Source: Candidatus Poseidoniales archaeon (GTDB lineage Archaea; Thermoplasmatota; Poseidoniia; Poseidoniales; Poseidoniaceae). Taken from it: DNA of 7,188 bases. Where the stretch lies: contig DUCL01000242.1 in assembly GCA_012959845.1 (NCBI GenBank), forward strand, positions 1-7,188. Reading direction: 5' to 3'. Position 1 is the first letter of the stretch, and the number at the start of each line of letters is the position of its first letter. The position numbers were made by a program, and so were the translations under genes. Positions 5,900 through 7,188 of the stretch are shown here, piece after piece. The notes under the pieces are model-generated. The model was not told the DNA's origin. It saw only the letters and a list, made by a program, of their open reading frames with translations, and did not search any database.

Positions 5900-7188
5900 A
5901 TGATAATTAGCAATTTTATTGATGGTAAATTCACACCACCGATTGAAGGGCGAATGATGGATGATTCAAATCCAGCGGATGGAACACATATCGCTATGAT
6001 GCCTAGAGCATCAGCATTAGATGTTGACGCGGCGGTATTGGCTGCGAAAAGAGCATTACCGCAATGGTCTGCATTATCCATGCTCGAAAGAGCAGATTGG
6101 TTAGATAAAATCGCAGATGCACTTGAGGAAGTAAAAGAAGAAATTGCACAGACTGAATCACTTGATACAGGAAAACCGATTTCTCTTGCACGTTCGGTTG
6201 ATGCTAAGCGTTCAATCAGCAATTTCCGCTTTTTTGCAAACTTTGCAAGAAGCCAAGAACCGTTGATTTTTGAGATGTCCGATGCTACAAATTATGTCCA
6301 TACCTCTCCGCTTGGAATAGTTGGACTCATCACCCCTTGGAATCTTCCACTTTATCTTCTTACATGGAAGGTAGCACCTGCATTATTGATGGGAAATTGC
6401 ATTATTGCAAAACCATCTGAAATCACCCCCCTAACAGCAGATTTACTCGCCAAGACGATGCAAAGAATACAACTCCCTGCTGGTGTTTTCAATTTAGTTC
6501 ATGGTTTGGGGCCAGAAGTTGGCCAAGCCATTCTTGAGAATCCAGATATTAGCGGAATATCATTCACCGGCGGCACAGCAACAGGGCGTATTGTTGCTAG
6601 AACTGCAGCCCCATTATTCAAGAAATTGTCATTGGAATTAGGCGGCAAAAATGCTACAATAATCCTAGATGATGCAAATCTAGACACTGTAGTTCCAGGT
6701 GCTGTAAGGGCTGCATTTACCAACTCTGGACAAGTTTGCTTATGCGGTTCAAGAATACTAATTCATCAATCAATTTATGATGAATTCTGTAAGAGATTTG
6801 TTGAACAGGTCGATGCGATGATAGTGGGAAATCCAAGCGACGAATCTACACAAATGGGTTCGGTAATATCAATGGATCATCTACAAAAAATAGAATCATA
6901 CATTGATTTGGCCATTGAAGAGGGTGGAGAAATACTCAGTGGTGGAAGCCGTGCAATGACTGGACAAGTAGGTTCAAATCCCGCTGGGGCATTTATCAGA
7001 CCAACAGTAATAGGGGGACTAAATCATCTTTCTCGAACTTCAACTGAAGAAATATTTGGTCCAGTTGTAACACTTCATCCATTTGCTACTGATGATGAGG
7101 CGATTGAGATGGCCAACTGCACTGAATATGGACTGGCAGGTTCTATTTGGACTGAAGATGCTGAGAGAGGCAAAGAATTAGCCAAGCG
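5900..7188 (+). CDS. amnC: 2-aminomuconate 6-semialdehyde dehydrogenase-like aldehyde dehydrogenase, C-terminus cut by window edge
   Basis: NAD(P)-dependent aldehyde dehydrogenase. 429 codons are present, so about 55-60 of the usual ~485 residues are missing on the right. The frame starts at ATG 5900 with a clear GGAGG. Catalytic landmarks are intact: N148 in ITPWNLPLYLLTWK (oxyanion hole), K171 and E174 in AKPSE (cofactor), SFTGGTATGR at 221-230, general base E246 in LELGGKN, nucleophile C280 in NSGQVCLCGSRI, and EEIFGPVV at 383-390. The G-L-I-T-P-W-N-L-P-L-Y-L-L-T-W-K segment, the paired cysteines C-L-C and SISNFRFFA at 105-113 (whose arginine may match the substrate-carboxylate arginine of these enzymes) resemble the aminomuconate semialdehyde dehydrogenases, including human ALDH8A1, more than generic betaine- or retinal-type enzymes. 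It would oxidise the AmnAB product to 2-aminomuconate. Third gene of the monooxygenase operon. The superfamily is certain and the substrate is likely, strengthened by amnAB nearby. Confidence 0.88.
   Translation, partial: MIISNFIDGKFTPPIEGRMMDDSNPADGTHIAMMPRASALDVDAAVLAAKRALPQWSALSMLERADWLDKIADALEEVKEEIAQTESLDTGKPISLARSVDAKRSISNFRFFANFARSQEPLIFEMSDATNYVHTSPLGIVGLITPWNLPLYLLTWKVAPALLMGNCIIAKPSEITPLTADLLAKTMQRIQLPAGVFNLVHGLGPEVGQAILENPDISGISFTGGTATGRIVARTAAPLFKKLSLELGGKNATIILDDANLDTVVPGAVRAAFTNSGQVCLCGSRILIHQSIYDEFCKRFVEQVDAMIVGNPSDESTQMGSVISMDHLQKIESYIDLAIEEGGEILSGGSRAMTGQVGSNPAGAFIRPTVIGGLNHLSRTSTEEIFGPVVTLHPFATDDEAIEMANCTEYGLAGSIWTEDAERGKELAK

Noticed and set aside
5671..6222. A 183-codon open frame on the minus strand
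   Set aside because: It lies antisense across the amidohydrolase/dehydrogenase junction, where both plus-strand genes show intact family motifs. The translation is serine/alanine-rich with no recognisable domain.
1..7188. tRNA, rRNA, CRISPR repeats, insertion sequences, selenocysteine or frameshift signals
   Set aside because: None seen. Nearly all sequence is explained by intact coding frames, and the two intergenic regions are about 100-110 bases with no repeats beyond the short palindromes.

Overview
The window is a compact, gene-dense stretch with AT-leaning codon use. It carries seven protein genes, and two of them run off the window edges. I see no RNA genes, insertion sequences, CRISPR arrays or long repeats. 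The gene that opens each transcript lacks a clear Shine-Dalgarno sequence, whereas the genes inside operons have one (GAGGAGG, GGAG, GGAGG). That pattern fits leaderless transcription, as in many archaea and some bacteria. Together with the acidic low-complexity linker and the gene content, it makes a planktonic marine archaeon of the Poseidoniales (Marine Group II) type a reasonable guess. This is inference, and a bacterium is not excluded.

Layout. Bases 1-1996 (minus strand) hold a two-gene operon: amnB, the catalytic beta subunit of a class III extradiol dioxygenase of the 2-aminophenol 1,6-dioxygenase type, then an amnA-like alpha subunit overlapping it by ATGA. The alpha-subunit frame does not stop at the usual end. 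It continues through an acidic linker into what looks like the start of a RidA/YjgF domain of the 2-aminomuconate deaminase type, cut by the window edge. Bases 2101-2592 (plus) encode a small unrecognised membrane protein. Bases 2600-3421 (minus) encode PanB, convergent with it. Bases 3532-7188 (plus) form a second operon: a luciferase-like flavin monooxygenase, an asparaginase II family amidohydrolase, and an aldehyde dehydrogenase closely resembling 2-aminomuconate 6-semialdehyde dehydrogenase, truncated at the right edge.

How the genes fit. AmnAB would open an o-aminophenol ring to 2-aminomuconate 6-semialdehyde, the dehydrogenase would oxidise it to 2-aminomuconate, and the fused RidA domain would release ammonia to give a 4-oxalocrotonate-type product. 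These are three consecutive steps shared by 2-aminophenol/nitrobenzene degradation and by the lower kynurenine-type tryptophan pathway. The luciferase-like monooxygenase and the asparaginase II homologue are candidates for upstream steps that make the aminophenol (hydroxylation, amide hydrolysis), but this is inferred only from their operon. PanB (pantothenate synthesis) and the membrane protein sit between the two catabolic blocks and have no evident role in the pathway.
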